This document shows positions 52,253 through 59,441 of a DNA stretch of 64,000 bases, in pieces. Both the position numbers and the translations under genes were made by a program. Every line of letters starts with the position of its first letter. Position 1 is the first letter of the stretch. Origin of the DNA: an uncultured Paracoccaceae bacterium (GTDB taxonomy: Bacteria > Pseudomonadota > Alphaproteobacteria > Rhodobacterales > Rhodobacteraceae); NCBI GenBank assembly GCA_951812305.1, contig CATOSB010000008.1, positions 558,001 through 622,000 of the forward strand, written 5' to 3'. Under the pieces are notes generated by a model. That model worked only from the letters and a program-made list of their open reading frames with translations, was not told where the DNA came from and made no database searches.

Positions 52253-53224
52253 ATGCTGCTCACCGAAATTGCAACGACCGTCAAAGGCGAATTGGCTAGA
52301 AGGCGAACAACCCCTTACCGCGCTTCCCTGGAGGCTGGCCTACCTGGCAATGCGATACGCTATGTGCTTGAAGGCAGAGCCACTAAATCCGACCGCCTTG
52401 CCGAGATCTGCCGCGCGCTTGGCCTTGAGTTCTACATCGGACCGCCACGTGACGGCGCTGCTGCCGAATCACCCGGGGAGCCACCGCCCGCCGCGCACCC
52501 GCCCGAGCATGACCGGCCCCCGGAGCCTTCCAGTATCGCGCCACTGGAGCGCATCCCGAAACCTGTCACCGACATGCTGGCCCTGCCCGAGGGAGCGAGC
52601 GCCGACGCGGTGCTGGCGGCGATGCAGGCGCGGATCAGGGATCGGGGCACGGCCCATGCCAGCCCCGCCGCCACGCTGGACGAGAAGCGTCTGGGGCAGC
52701 TGCTCGACAGCAAGCTCAAGTCAGAGACCCGGGCGCTGGAAGCCAAGCTGGCAAAAAAGCTGGACGCGCTTGCCGAGCGCCTGCCGTCCCCGGCGGAGGC
52801 GTCGGGCATCCGCAAGCTGCACATGCGGATTGCGCGTGACGTGCATGCAGCGGGCGGAATTGGCGAGGAGATCTTCGACGAAGCGACGGACAGGGTCATG
52901 ATCGCTGCCGATGATCTGCCCCGGAATCTGGATTTGGAACGGGTCGTCGCGATCCGCGCCTTGGGGTGCTCGATGGAGCCGACCATCCGCACCGACGATA
53001 TACTGGTCCTCGATCTCGACCAGGCCGAGCCGCGGGAGGGGGCGCTCTTCGTGGTCAGGACCGGCACGGGCCTTGTCGTAAAGCGGCTGCAACAGGATGG
53101 CGGCGCCTGGACCATGGTCAGCGATGCTGACGACCGGGACCCGCGCCCGGTCGCGGAAGAGGACCGCATTGTCGGCCGGGTCGTCTGGTTTGGACCGGAG
53201 GGTGCGATTGTGGTTGGGGGGTGA
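52253..53224 (+). CDS. LexA-like (S24) phage repressor
   Basis: 323 residues. The N-terminal HTH domain (about 1-60, ARRRTTPYRASLEAGLPGNAIRYVLEGR) is followed by a linker with coiled coil and a C-terminal S24 autocleavage domain: the Ser in ALGCSMEPTI near 241 and the Lys in GLVVKRLQQ near 276. The message seems leaderless, as for lambda cI from its maintenance promoter. SOS-linked induction is the family expectation. Confidence 0.9.
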   Translation: MLLTEIATTVKGELARRRTTPYRASLEAGLPGNAIRYVLEGRATKSDRLAEICRALGLEFYIGPPRDGAAAESPGEPPPAAHPPEHDRPPEPSSIAPLERIPKPVTDMLALPEGASADAVLAAMQARIRDRGTAHASPAATLDEKRLGQLLDSKLKSETRALEAKLAKKLDALAERLPSPAEASGIRKLHMRIARDVHAAGGIGEEIFDEATDRVMIAADDLPRNLDLERVVAIRALGCSMEPTIRTDDILVLDLDQAEPREGALFVVRTGTGLVVKRLQQDGGAWTMVSDADDRDPRPVAEEDRIVGRVVWFGPEGAIVVGG

Positions 53225-53243
53225 GGGTAATGGGAGAAATGGG

Positions 53244-53828
53244 ATGAAGACCACAGTCATGGCAATTTTCCTATGCGCTTTCGCGTTTTCTGCGCATGCG
53301 CTTGATTTTAATGAAACTTTACGCATCCAATCAAATTTGGTCGCTCTGGACCTTCTGGATTTAGATGATCTGGATGGTCGAATGGGACCTATCACCCGTG
53401 CAGCGTGCGAGAAATTTGCACAACGGTACGGAACTGACGGAAGTTGTCAGGATGCCCTGTCGTTTATGATGTCAGAAAACAGAAAGCTCGTGGCCAAAGT
53501 CACCGACGAGGCATTGCTGGAGGCAATTCGGAAGGAAGTAACATATGGTTTTTTTGATCCTTCAAGCGCTCAGTTCCGAGATGTGCATGCTCCCGCTTGG
53601 GATATTGGGGATGCGTCGATGTATATTTGTGGCGAAGTGAATGGAAAAAACAGATACGGTGCTTATGTGGGGTTCCGAACATTCAGTACTTTAGCCCAAA
53701 AAGTCGGTGACAGTTGGGAATTCCCATTCTCTTTCGCTATGGATGACGATGACGACTACTTCGAGTTCTATGAATGCGCGACCTATGCCTGGAATTCGAA
53801 TGTACGCTTCCCACGCCTTATGGAATGA
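53244..53828 (+). CDS. Exported protein downstream of the repressor (cargo)
   Basis: 194 residues. Signal peptide MKTTVMAIFLCAFAFSAHA, then SNLVALDLLDLDDLDGRMGPITRAACEKFAQRYG, resembling a short peptidoglycan-binding module. The C-terminal half is aromatic and acidic (AMDDDDDYFEFYECATYAW). AT-richer than surrounding phage genes. It follows the repressor by 19 bp and so would be made in the lysogen: a lysogenic-conversion candidate. Confidence 0.68.
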   Translation: MKTTVMAIFLCAFAFSAHALDFNETLRIQSNLVALDLLDLDDLDGRMGPITRAACEKFAQRYGTDGSCQDALSFMMSENRKLVAKVTDEALLEAIRKEVTYGFFDPSSAQFRDVHAPAWDIGDASMYICGEVNGKNRYGAYVGFRTFSTLAQKVGDSWEFPFSFAMDDDDDYFEFYECATYAWNSNVRFPRLME

Positions 53829-53837
53829 ATCAATAAC

Positions 53838-54680
53838 TCACCCGCCCCCTGACACCAGCAACTCGCGCACCCGGCGGTTTGCCCTGGAATTGACCGAATA
53901 GCGCGTCTCGACCTCGTCGATGGTGGCCCATGCGAACATCCTGCGAATCTCCGGGCGGTCGTTGATCGACAGGATGAACCGGCCCTTGATGCCGCGCAGC
54001 ATCTCTGCCAGCCGGGCGAAGTCGCCCCGGTCGAACACGCCGCGTCCGTAATCGGCCTCGTGGCCCATATAGGGCGGGTCGATATAGAAGAGCGTGAAGG
54101 CCCGGTCGTATCGCGGGATGAAGGTGGCCCAGTCGAGGCATTCGATATGGACGCCCTGCAAGCGGTCATGGGCGGCGCGAATCAGTGCGCCCATGCGGGC
54201 GGCGGAGAGGCGGCCTGGATGATGGACCGATGACCCCATCTGGCCCGGCGTTACGAGATGCGCCGGCTTGCCGCCGAAGCTCAGGCGCTGGAGTGAAGCC
54301 CAGCGGGCGGCACGGCGGATATCTGTGAGCGTCTCCGGCGGGGTTGCGAGCAGTCGGGCGAACTCGGCGCGCGCGGCCAGACAGAGGTCGAACTCGGCGG
54401 CCAGCGCGTCCGCGTGATGGCGCAGGACGCGGAAGAGATCGACGATCTCGCCATTGATATCGTTGAGGATTTCGGACTTCGGGCGAGAGGCGCGCCGCAG
54501 GAACACCCCGCCCATGCCGGCAAACGGCTCGGCGTAGCAGGTATGCGGGATCGCCCCGATGCGCGCGGCGATGGTCTTTGCGAGATATTTCTTGCCGCCG
54601 AACCAGGGCGCGAGCGGCTCGGCGGGCGGGGCCGGCGTGAGCGCGCCGGGCTCTGCCGGGATGTCATCGGGCATGGACAA
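53838..54680 (-). CDS. Dam-type N6-adenine methyltransferase
   Basis: 280 residues, D12 class. Motif I is in APWFGGKKYLAKTIAARIG...CYAEPFAGMGGVFL, and catalytic motif IV DPPYMGHEADYG lies near 201. The TTG at 54680 is 8 nt from GGGAGG and is preferred over the ATG at 54674. It has a structured leader and a late-type promoter upstream, so it is probably a late gene modifying phage DNA before packaging. Confidence 0.88.
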   Translation of the reverse strand: MSMPDDIPAEPGALTPAPPAEPLAPWFGGKKYLAKTIAARIGAIPHTCYAEPFAGMGGVFLRRASRPKSEILNDINGEIVDLFRVLRHHADALAAEFDLCLAARAEFARLLATPPETLTDIRRAARWASLQRLSFGGKPAHLVTPGQMGSSVHHPGRLSAARMGALIRAAHDRLQGVHIECLDWATFIPRYDRAFTLFYIDPPYMGHEADYGRGVFDRGDFARLAEMLRGIKGRFILSINDRPEIRRMFAWATIDEVETRYSVNSRANRRVRELLVSGGG

Positions 54681-54688
54681 GGGGGCTG

Positions 54689-54767
54689 CCTCCCACGATC
54701 ATGATCCTGCCGCAGCTGCGGTGGCGGGACGGCCAGGGCTGGCCGGTTCTGGTCGTGGGAGGATCAT
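54689..54767 (-). promoter_or_regulatory. Leader that can hide the methylase ribosome-binding site
   Basis: On the minus-strand message CCTCCCACGA (54762-54753) is complementary to TCGTGGGAGG (54698-54689), which contains the ribosome-binding site of the methylase. Between them are two short hairpins (GGCCAGCCCTGGCC and CCGCAGCTGCGG). A 22-codon upstream frame (54767-54699) runs through the 5' arm and stops just before the 3' arm. Confidence 0.6.
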
Positions 54768-54840
54768 CTCCCGGTTCGGGGTGTTCTAACCACCCCGGCC
54801 CCCGTCCTGGCCATCATTGGCGCGGTGGCGGCGTTGCGGC

Positions 54841-54885
54841 GGCATAACATGCCGCAAGGGGTTCGGGCAGCGGACCATGGTCCGC
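54841..54885 (-). promoter_or_regulatory. Late-type promoter 2 (dam methylase)
   Basis: GCGGACCATGGTCCGC at 54870-54885; reading left, 23 bp later, TATGCC (54846-54841). The methylase gene starts about 155 bp downstream of the expected start site, leaving room for the structured leader. Confidence 0.66.
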
Positions 54886-54940
54886 CGGTGTACCGGAATG
54901 GGAGGAATGAACGGATGACCTGCTTCGCGCCTGGCCCGCT

Positions 54941-56032
54941 TCAATAAACCGCGATTTTATGTGCGGGCAGGAGTTCTTTGAGTACGAAGTGCCGATGCCA
55001 GCTCGCAGCCTGTTGGAATCGGTAAGCATTGCTATCAATCGCTTTTTCAGAGGACTCAAGGGACGGAAATCGCGTTATTTGATCGGCCCAATCCGCTTCG
55101 TTATACTGAATTTTTGCCTCATCCGGCTTGAACCCGACATTTTTGTTTTCTTTGATCATTTTGAGCCACATTGAGCTTCGATCTTCCTTCGCGCCCTCGA
55201 AGCAAACAACCGCCATGACCTCGTCTTTGATGGAGTTGAATGTGACTGGATTTGTCGATGCGTATCGCTTTTTTGCGAATGACATAAAGTACCCATGTGT
55301 ACGCTCGCAGGCATCCATGTAGTCCTTGGGGTTGTCTCTGTCTGCAAAGCGCCCGTTTTCTGGCCTCGGCTTCTCGAATTCAACCCCCCAATGGAGAAAT
55401 GGCCGATCAGGGAATGTCGCAACGCCCCCATGGCCGAGCGCCGCACTCACCGTTTCAGAGAACCAGCTGGCAACCTTGAACGGTGCGTATCTTGTCATGA
55501 AAGATTGCTTTTTACCAATGATATAGCGTTCCATTTCGGCGTTCTCTACATCAATTGGCACACAGGTATCGCCCTTGACGAGATTGAATTCCGAACCAAT
55601 TCCGGAAAATCCGTAATGCGCAAAAGTATCCATGTACACGTGCGCTGACAGCCCGAGAAGTTCCAGCCCAAAACGGGAATCGACGGCCTTGGCGACGTGA
55701 TGGTCCATCATTTCGTTTGCGGTGTCGCTGTCCTTGACGCACAGAAGTCTTTCTTCCAGCGCGGTTCCCTTTCCGCCCGGCAAAAAGTGAAACGGCACCC
55801 AAACGCGCCGCTGCTCATCTGGATCAATTTTCGAGTTTGCAACCGCTTGCCCAAGCGTGTGCACGGTCGCCGTTCCAACCAGCCGACCACCATCGCCATG
55901 CACTTCCGTATCTGTTTGTGTTGAGTCATCGACAAATTGGGCCGCATAGGCGACGATTTGGGCGTCTCGGGCCGGAATACCCGCGGCCCGGGCCATGACA
56001 TAGGTTCCGTAGTAGTGCATGTCTGCCTGCAT
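54941..56032 (-). CDS. DUF6765-like protein, candidate accessory gene
   Basis: 363 residues. MQADMHYYGTYVMARAAG, AAQFVDDSTQTD, VPFHFLPGG, NEMMDHHVAKAV and GLSAHVYMDTFAHYGFSG supply many conserved His/Asp residues. The H-x3-D-x3-H pattern recalls zinc-dependent phospholipase C/P1-nuclease folds and the DUF6765 family. No signal peptide, so it acts in the cytoplasm unless exported otherwise. Distinctly AT-richer than flanking genes and set apart from the lysis operon: typical phage cargo, possibly for defence. Confidence 0.68.
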   Translation of the reverse strand: MQADMHYYGTYVMARAAGIPARDAQIVAYAAQFVDDSTQTDTEVHGDGGRLVGTATVHTLGQAVANSKIDPDEQRRVWVPFHFLPGGKGTALEERLLCVKDSDTANEMMDHHVAKAVDSRFGLELLGLSAHVYMDTFAHYGFSGIGSEFNLVKGDTCVPIDVENAEMERYIIGKKQSFMTRYAPFKVASWFSETVSAALGHGGVATFPDRPFLHWGVEFEKPRPENGRFADRDNPKDYMDACERTHGYFMSFAKKRYASTNPVTFNSIKDEVMAVVCFEGAKEDRSSMWLKMIKENKNVGFKPDEAKIQYNEADWADQITRFPSLESSEKAIDSNAYRFQQAASWHRHFVLKELLPAHKIAVY

Positions 56033-56147
56033 TTTGCATTCCCCTGATTATCGAGCACGCTCCTGGAGTATACTTGACGCCGCCCTCGTTATGCAAATGA
56101 TCGGTGGCGGTCGCCTACGCCTTTTCAGGTTCTGTTGAGCCGTCTTC

Positions 56148-56285
56148 CTAATTCACGATTTTGCGTCGATCATCCGGCGTGGCGACCAGGACTTCCAGCC
56201 GCTCCGAGAGCCTGTCGATGGCCTGGATCAGAGTGTCGATCTTTCCCTTGGCGTGTTGGCGTTTTTTGCACATGTCGGTCTCCAT
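56148..56285 (-). CDS. Very small coiled-coil protein
   Basis: 45 residues: METDMCKKRQHAKGKIDTLI, then AIDRLSERLEVLVATPDDRRKIVN. One amphipathic helix. Starts about 28 bp downstream of the hexamer of late-type promoter 3. A second in-frame ATG follows four codons later. Function unknown. Confidence 0.5.
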   Translation of the reverse strand: METDMCKKRQHAKGKIDTLIQAIDRLSERLEVLVATPDDRRKIVN

Positions 56286-56312
56286 GGGGTGTCGGGGTTG
56301 TGGGTGGCAGCG

Positions 56313-56357
56313 ATCCCACCACATTCGGACCCTGGTTTGTAGCGGACCATGGTCCGC
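56313..56357 (-). promoter_or_regulatory. Late-type promoter 3
   Basis: GCGGACCATGGTCCGC at 56342-56357, extended by A/T to an 18-bp palindrome; reading left, 23 bp later, TGGGAT (56318-56313), the weakest of the hexamers. The small gene at 56285 is next, with the DUF6765-like gene beyond it. Confidence 0.52.
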
Positions 56358-56372
56358 TGCGCGCCTCCGCGA

Positions 56373-56600
56373 TCACGGCACCAGATGCCCATGCCCGGGA
56401 CAGGCGGCGGCGAAGTCGGCATAGGCTTCGGCGATCTCGCGCTGCGTCTCACTGGTATCGCTCCGGGACCGCGTCGGCAGGCTTGTCCCCCAGACGCGGC
56501 AGAGGGTGGCCTCAGTCGCGCCACCCGGCGCCCTCGTATTTGCGCAGCCGCTCAGGATCAGCGCGGCTGCGAGCAACGTCATCTTCGATGTCTTCCGCAT
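56373..56600 (-). CDS. Rz1-like spanin lipoprotein
   Basis: 75 residues with a lipobox (AALILSGCAN) and a short periplasmic part. It starts inside the preceding gene in another frame, the classical Rz/Rz1 overlap. Would fuse inner and outer membranes at lysis together with its partner. Confidence 0.72.
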   Translation of the reverse strand: MRKTSKMTLLAAALILSGCANTRAPGGATEATLCRVWGTSLPTRSRSDTSETQREIAEAYADFAAACPGHGHLVP

Positions 56601-56745
56601 GTTCGTGGTCCTTCAGTTGTGCGTCGCGTCTCTCGTCCCGGCGGGCGTCCCTGCGGATCATGGCCATGACCACGGCACCAAGGGCGGCGAGGCCCGCATA
56701 GAGCGCGGCTTTGGAGGGGATCAGGCGGGCGAGGACGGCGAACAT
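56512..56745 (-). CDS. Rz-like inner-membrane spanin
   Basis: 77 residues: one N-terminal membrane segment (ALYAGLAALGAVVMAMI), then a charged coiled coil (RRDARRDERRDAQLKDHEHAEDIEDDVARS). ATGA overlap with the upstream gene and an 89-bp out-of-frame overlap with the lipoprotein gene. Confidence 0.72.
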   Translation of the reverse strand: MFAVLARLIPSKAALYAGLAALGAVVMAMIRRDARRDERRDAQLKDHEHAEDIEDDVARSRADPERLRKYEGAGWRD

Positions 56746-57008
56746 CAGGTGCCTGTGGTGGCGGCCTTGACGGCCCACATGGCGGCTTCCTCGACGGCGG
56801 TGATCGCCAGCGAGGCGTGGCGCGCGGCGGCGGGATTGTCCTGCCGGGTCGCTTCGCATTCGCTGATCAGCGCTGCGGCGAGCATCTTGATCCGGTCCAC
56901 CTGGACGCTTTCGGATGGATTGAACCCCTGGCGCACGAGATCGCGGGCGCTCTCCGAGACCGCTGTTTGCGTTCCATTGTTCAGGGCGGAGTGGGTCGTG
57001 ACGTGCAT
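56745..57008 (-). CDS. Acb2/Tad1-like nucleotide-sponge protein (candidate)
   Basis: 87 residues. The region FNPSESVQVDRIKMLAAALISECEATRQ...ARHASLAITAVEEAAMWAVKAAT resembles the small helical-hairpin domain of Acb2/Tad1-type anti-CBASS/anti-Thoeris proteins, which bind cyclic nucleotide signals as hexamers. Conserved elements are NPS, DRIK and AAMWAVKAAT. It lies inside the lysis operon, a usual place in transposable phages. Assigned from memory of the family pattern, not from a search. Confidence 0.58.
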   Translation of the reverse strand: MHVTTHSALNNGTQTAVSESARDLVRQGFNPSESVQVDRIKMLAAALISECEATRQDNPAAARHASLAITAVEEAAMWAVKAATTGT

Positions 57009-57035
57009 TTTGAGGTCCTTTCAGGGACTGGTGTA

Positions 57036-57332
57036 TCAGGTAGGTTCGCCGATCTTTGTCGCGGCGGCCTGCCAGTTCGTTCCGCTGGCGGCGACGCAGG
57101 CCACCCCGTCGGGGCGGATGATGATCGCGGTCCATGTGCCGGTCTTCGTGTTGGCCACGAGCACCATAAGCGCCCCTTTCGCGGTCAGGCCAAGGCTCTG
57201 GGAGGTCTCGCCATAGCGCGCCTCCAGCCGGGCTCTGAGGGTATCGGTATCAAAGCAGGCGGACCCGTTGGCGGTGGCGGAGGTAGCCTGCAGTGTTGCG
57301 GTCAGGGCGAGTGCGACGACGGCAGTTCGCAT
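57036..57332 (-). CDS. Small exported phage protein
   Basis: 98 residues. Signal peptide MRTAVVALALTATLQATSATA, two Cys (SACFD, GVACVA), beta-rich (GALMVLVANTKTGTWTAIIIRPDG). Follows the endolysin gene without a gap. Not recognised; a periplasmic role near lysis or superinfection is possible. Confidence 0.62.
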   Translation of the reverse strand: MRTAVVALALTATLQATSATANGSACFDTDTLRARLEARYGETSQSLGLTAKGALMVLVANTKTGTWTAIIIRPDGVACVAASGTNWQAAATKIGEPT

Positions 57333-57333
57333 A

Positions 57334-57975
57334 TCAGCGGTCTCCCCCGGCCCACTTCCTGAGCCGCTCGCGCATGATCCAGAGGGCGGCGAGGGCGATT
57401 GTTCCGGCGAGGGTCAGGGCAATTGCCTGCGCGGTGCCGTCGAGTGCGGCGAGTGCTGTTGCACCGGTGCCTGTGGCGGCGGCGATCTGGGTCGCTGAGG
57501 CCTGCAGCGTAGTGGATTGCACGGGGCTCGTGCGCACGGGCTTGCCCGCGCGCCACTCCGGCACACTGAAACAGGGACAGGCCTTCGCGGCATACTGGTT
57601 GTGGCCGGAGACCTTGAGGTCGCCGAACCGCGACCCTAGCCGCTCGATCAGCCCCCGCAGAGCCCTCTCCTGCTCGGGCGTGAAATGATCGCTGAACAAG
57701 TCGTTCTCCGAGCCGCCATGACCGCCGAACAGCGCAATGCCGATGCTGCGCTTATTGTGTCCCTTGGCGTGTGCGCCAGCGCGCTCAAGCGGACGCCCCT
57801 CGCTCACCGCGCCGTCCCGATCAATCAGAAAGTGGTAGCCGATATCGGACCAGCCGCGATCCTCGACGTGCCATCGGCGGACCTCGGCGACTTTCTGGTT
57901 GGCGTTTCGGCTTTTCCACCAATCGGCCCGAGTGGCGGTGCAGTGGATGATGATCTCGTCGATCCGGCGGGACAT
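57334..57975 (-). CDS. N-acetylmuramoyl-L-alanine amidase endolysin
   Basis: 213 residues. Amidase_2 domain with zinc ligands in IIIHCTAT (His 11), GAHAKGHNKRSIGIALFGG and VSGHNQYAAKACP. After about 150 an Ala/Thr-rich linker leads to a C-terminal membrane segment (AQAIALTLAGTIALAALWIM), unusual for an endolysin and perhaps holding it at the inner membrane until lysis. First gene of the leftward lysis operon. Confidence 0.88.
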   Translation of the reverse strand: MSRRIDEIIIHCTATRADWWKSRNANQKVAEVRRWHVEDRGWSDIGYHFLIDRDGAVSEGRPLERAGAHAKGHNKRSIGIALFGGHGGSENDLFSDHFTPEQERALRGLIERLGSRFGDLKVSGHNQYAAKACPCFSVPEWRAGKPVRTSPVQSTTLQASATQIAAATGTGATALAALDGTAQAIALTLAGTIALAALWIMRERLRKWAGGDR

Positions 57976-58010
57976 GGGGCTTCCATAGAGGTTGCGGTGG
58001 GATCAGGCCC

Positions 58011-58084
58011 ATCCTAGCGCGCACGCCGGGTCGTTGTTAGCGGACCATGGTCCGCTGCACCCGCGCGCCGGGATCGGCTATACC
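58011..58084. promoter_or_regulatory. Late-type bidirectional promoter 4 (lysis and head)
   Basis: GCGGACCATGGTCCGC at 58040-58055, extended to AGCGGACCATGGTCCGCT. Rightwards, 23 bp later, TATACC (58079-58084) before the protease gene. Leftwards, also 23 bp later, TAGGAT (58016-58011) before the endolysin gene. One activator site could drive both operons. Confidence 0.75.
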
Positions 58085-58094
58085 GGGCGGTGAT

Positions 58095-59441
58095 ATGCCC
58101 GATCCCATGCTCCACAATCCCGCCCCTTCGCCCTCTACGCCGGGCGGACCCGCTACGCTCTCCGCCCTTGACGGCTGGATCGACATCTGCCGCACGGGAA
58201 GCTTTACAGCCTCGACCGGGCCTGTGACGCTTGACGAGGCCGATCTCGACGAGATGGTGGCCAATTTCGAGCGCGCCGACCCGGCCCCTGTCGTGCTCGG
58301 CCATCCGACGAGCGACGATGTTCCCGCGCAGGGCTGGGTGGATCGGCTGCGCCGTGTCGGCGACCGCCTTCAGGCGCGGCTCACGCGGCTCGACGAGGGC
58401 TTCCGGGCGGCCTGTCAGGCGGGCCGGTATGCCCCCCGCTCGATCGGTGCAGTCAATGACCACGCAGGCTGGGTGCTTGACCACCTGGCGTTTCTGGGCG
58501 CGGCATCGCCCGCCGTTGACGGGCTGGCACCATCACATTTCTCGCGCCACCCGAAGGGCATGACGATCGCGCTGTCCGCGCCGATCGATACCGCGCTGGC
58601 CGCCCCGCTCGGAGGGGCCGAGGAGCGTCTGGGCTGGTATGCGGTCGAGAGCATGCTGCGCTCGCTGCGCGAATGGGTGATCGAGCGCTCGACGATCACG
58701 ACGGCCGACCGGGTGATGCCGGCATGGTCGCTCGATACGCTGCGCGAGCTGGCAGAGCCCGAGGATATGGTGGCGCTGGTCGGCAGGCTCGGCGCGACCC
58801 TCGCCACCGGCACAGACCCCGGCACAGACCCCGGCGGCGCACCCGCCCCTCACTTCACCTCCCGCCGCGCGCCGGCGGTCACTGAAAAGGAACCCCCGAT
58901 GCCCGACGACATTCCCATCCCCGGCGCAACCGCGCCAGCCGCAGAGCCGCCCGCCGCGGGCGGGGAACTGGCGGTGCAGGTCGCCGAACTTACCGCGGCG
59001 CTGACAGGCGAGCGCGTGGCCCGCCTGGCCGCCGAACAGCAGGCCGCGGCGCGCACCCGGATCGCCGCCCATGTCCAGGCCGGCCGTGTGCTGCCCGCCG
59101 AGGCGGAACCACTGACGGCGCTTTGCGCAAGTCTGGCGGGAACCGGTGAGGGCGACACCATCGCGCTGAGCGCTGAGGACGGCACCGCGACGCGCGCCAG
59201 CCCGGCGGATGTGCTGGAGGCGTTCCTCAAGGGTCTGCCCCGGCGCGGGCCGGAGCTGCGCGAACTCTCGGGCGAGGCGCCAGGCGTGGATATTTACACC
59301 CAGGCAGCCGATCCCGCCGGGGTTGACCGGAATGTGCTGGCGCGCCGCGCCAATGCGCTTCTGGCCGCGGACACCACCGGCACGCTGACGCTGGATCTGG
59401 CGGTGCGCCAGGTTCTCGCAGGGGAGGCGGCGCATGCATAA
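58095..59441 (+). CDS. Mu I-like head maturation protease with scaffold domain
   Basis: 448 residues. N-terminal protease part: GWIDICRTGSFTAS...VTLDEADLDEMVANFE, PVVLGHPTSD and a late AAFLGAASPAV-like block. The C-terminal half is a charged helical scaffold. ATG at 58095 lies just downstream of late promoter 4. A second ribosome-binding site and ATG inside the gene mark a nested scaffold. Confidence 0.85.
   Translation: MPDPMLHNPAPSPSTPGGPATLSALDGWIDICRTGSFTASTGPVTLDEADLDEMVANFERADPAPVVLGHPTSDDVPAQGWVDRLRRVGDRLQARLTRLDEGFRAACQAGRYAPRSIGAVNDHAGWVLDHLAFLGAASPAVDGLAPSHFSRHPKGMTIALSAPIDTALAAPLGGAEERLGWYAVESMLRSLREWVIERSTITTADRVMPAWSLDTLRELAEPEDMVALVGRLGATLATGTDPGTDPGGAPAPHFTSRRAPAVTEKEPPMPDDIPIPGATAPAAEPPAAGGELAVQVAELTAALTGERVARLAAEQQAAARTRIAAHVQAGRVLPAEAEPLTALCASLAGTGEGDTIALSAEDGTATRASPADVLEAFLKGLPRRGPELRELSGEAPGVDIYTQAADPAGVDRNVLARRANALLAADTTGTLTLDLAVRQVLAGEAAHA
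58899..59441 (+). CDS. Nested in-frame scaffold protein (Mu Z-like)
   Basis: 180 residues, same frame as the protease, starting MPDDIPIPGATAPAAE. AAAAGGAA lies about 6 nt upstream of the ATG. In Mu the scaffold Z is made from an internal start in the same way. Coiled-coil rich (LAVQVAELTAALTGERVARLAAEQQ). Confidence 0.62.
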   Translation: MPDDIPIPGATAPAAEPPAAGGELAVQVAELTAALTGERVARLAAEQQAAARTRIAAHVQAGRVLPAEAEPLTALCASLAGTGEGDTIALSAEDGTATRASPADVLEAFLKGLPRRGPELRELSGEAPGVDIYTQAADPAGVDRNVLARRANALLAADTTGTLTLDLAVRQVLAGEAAHA

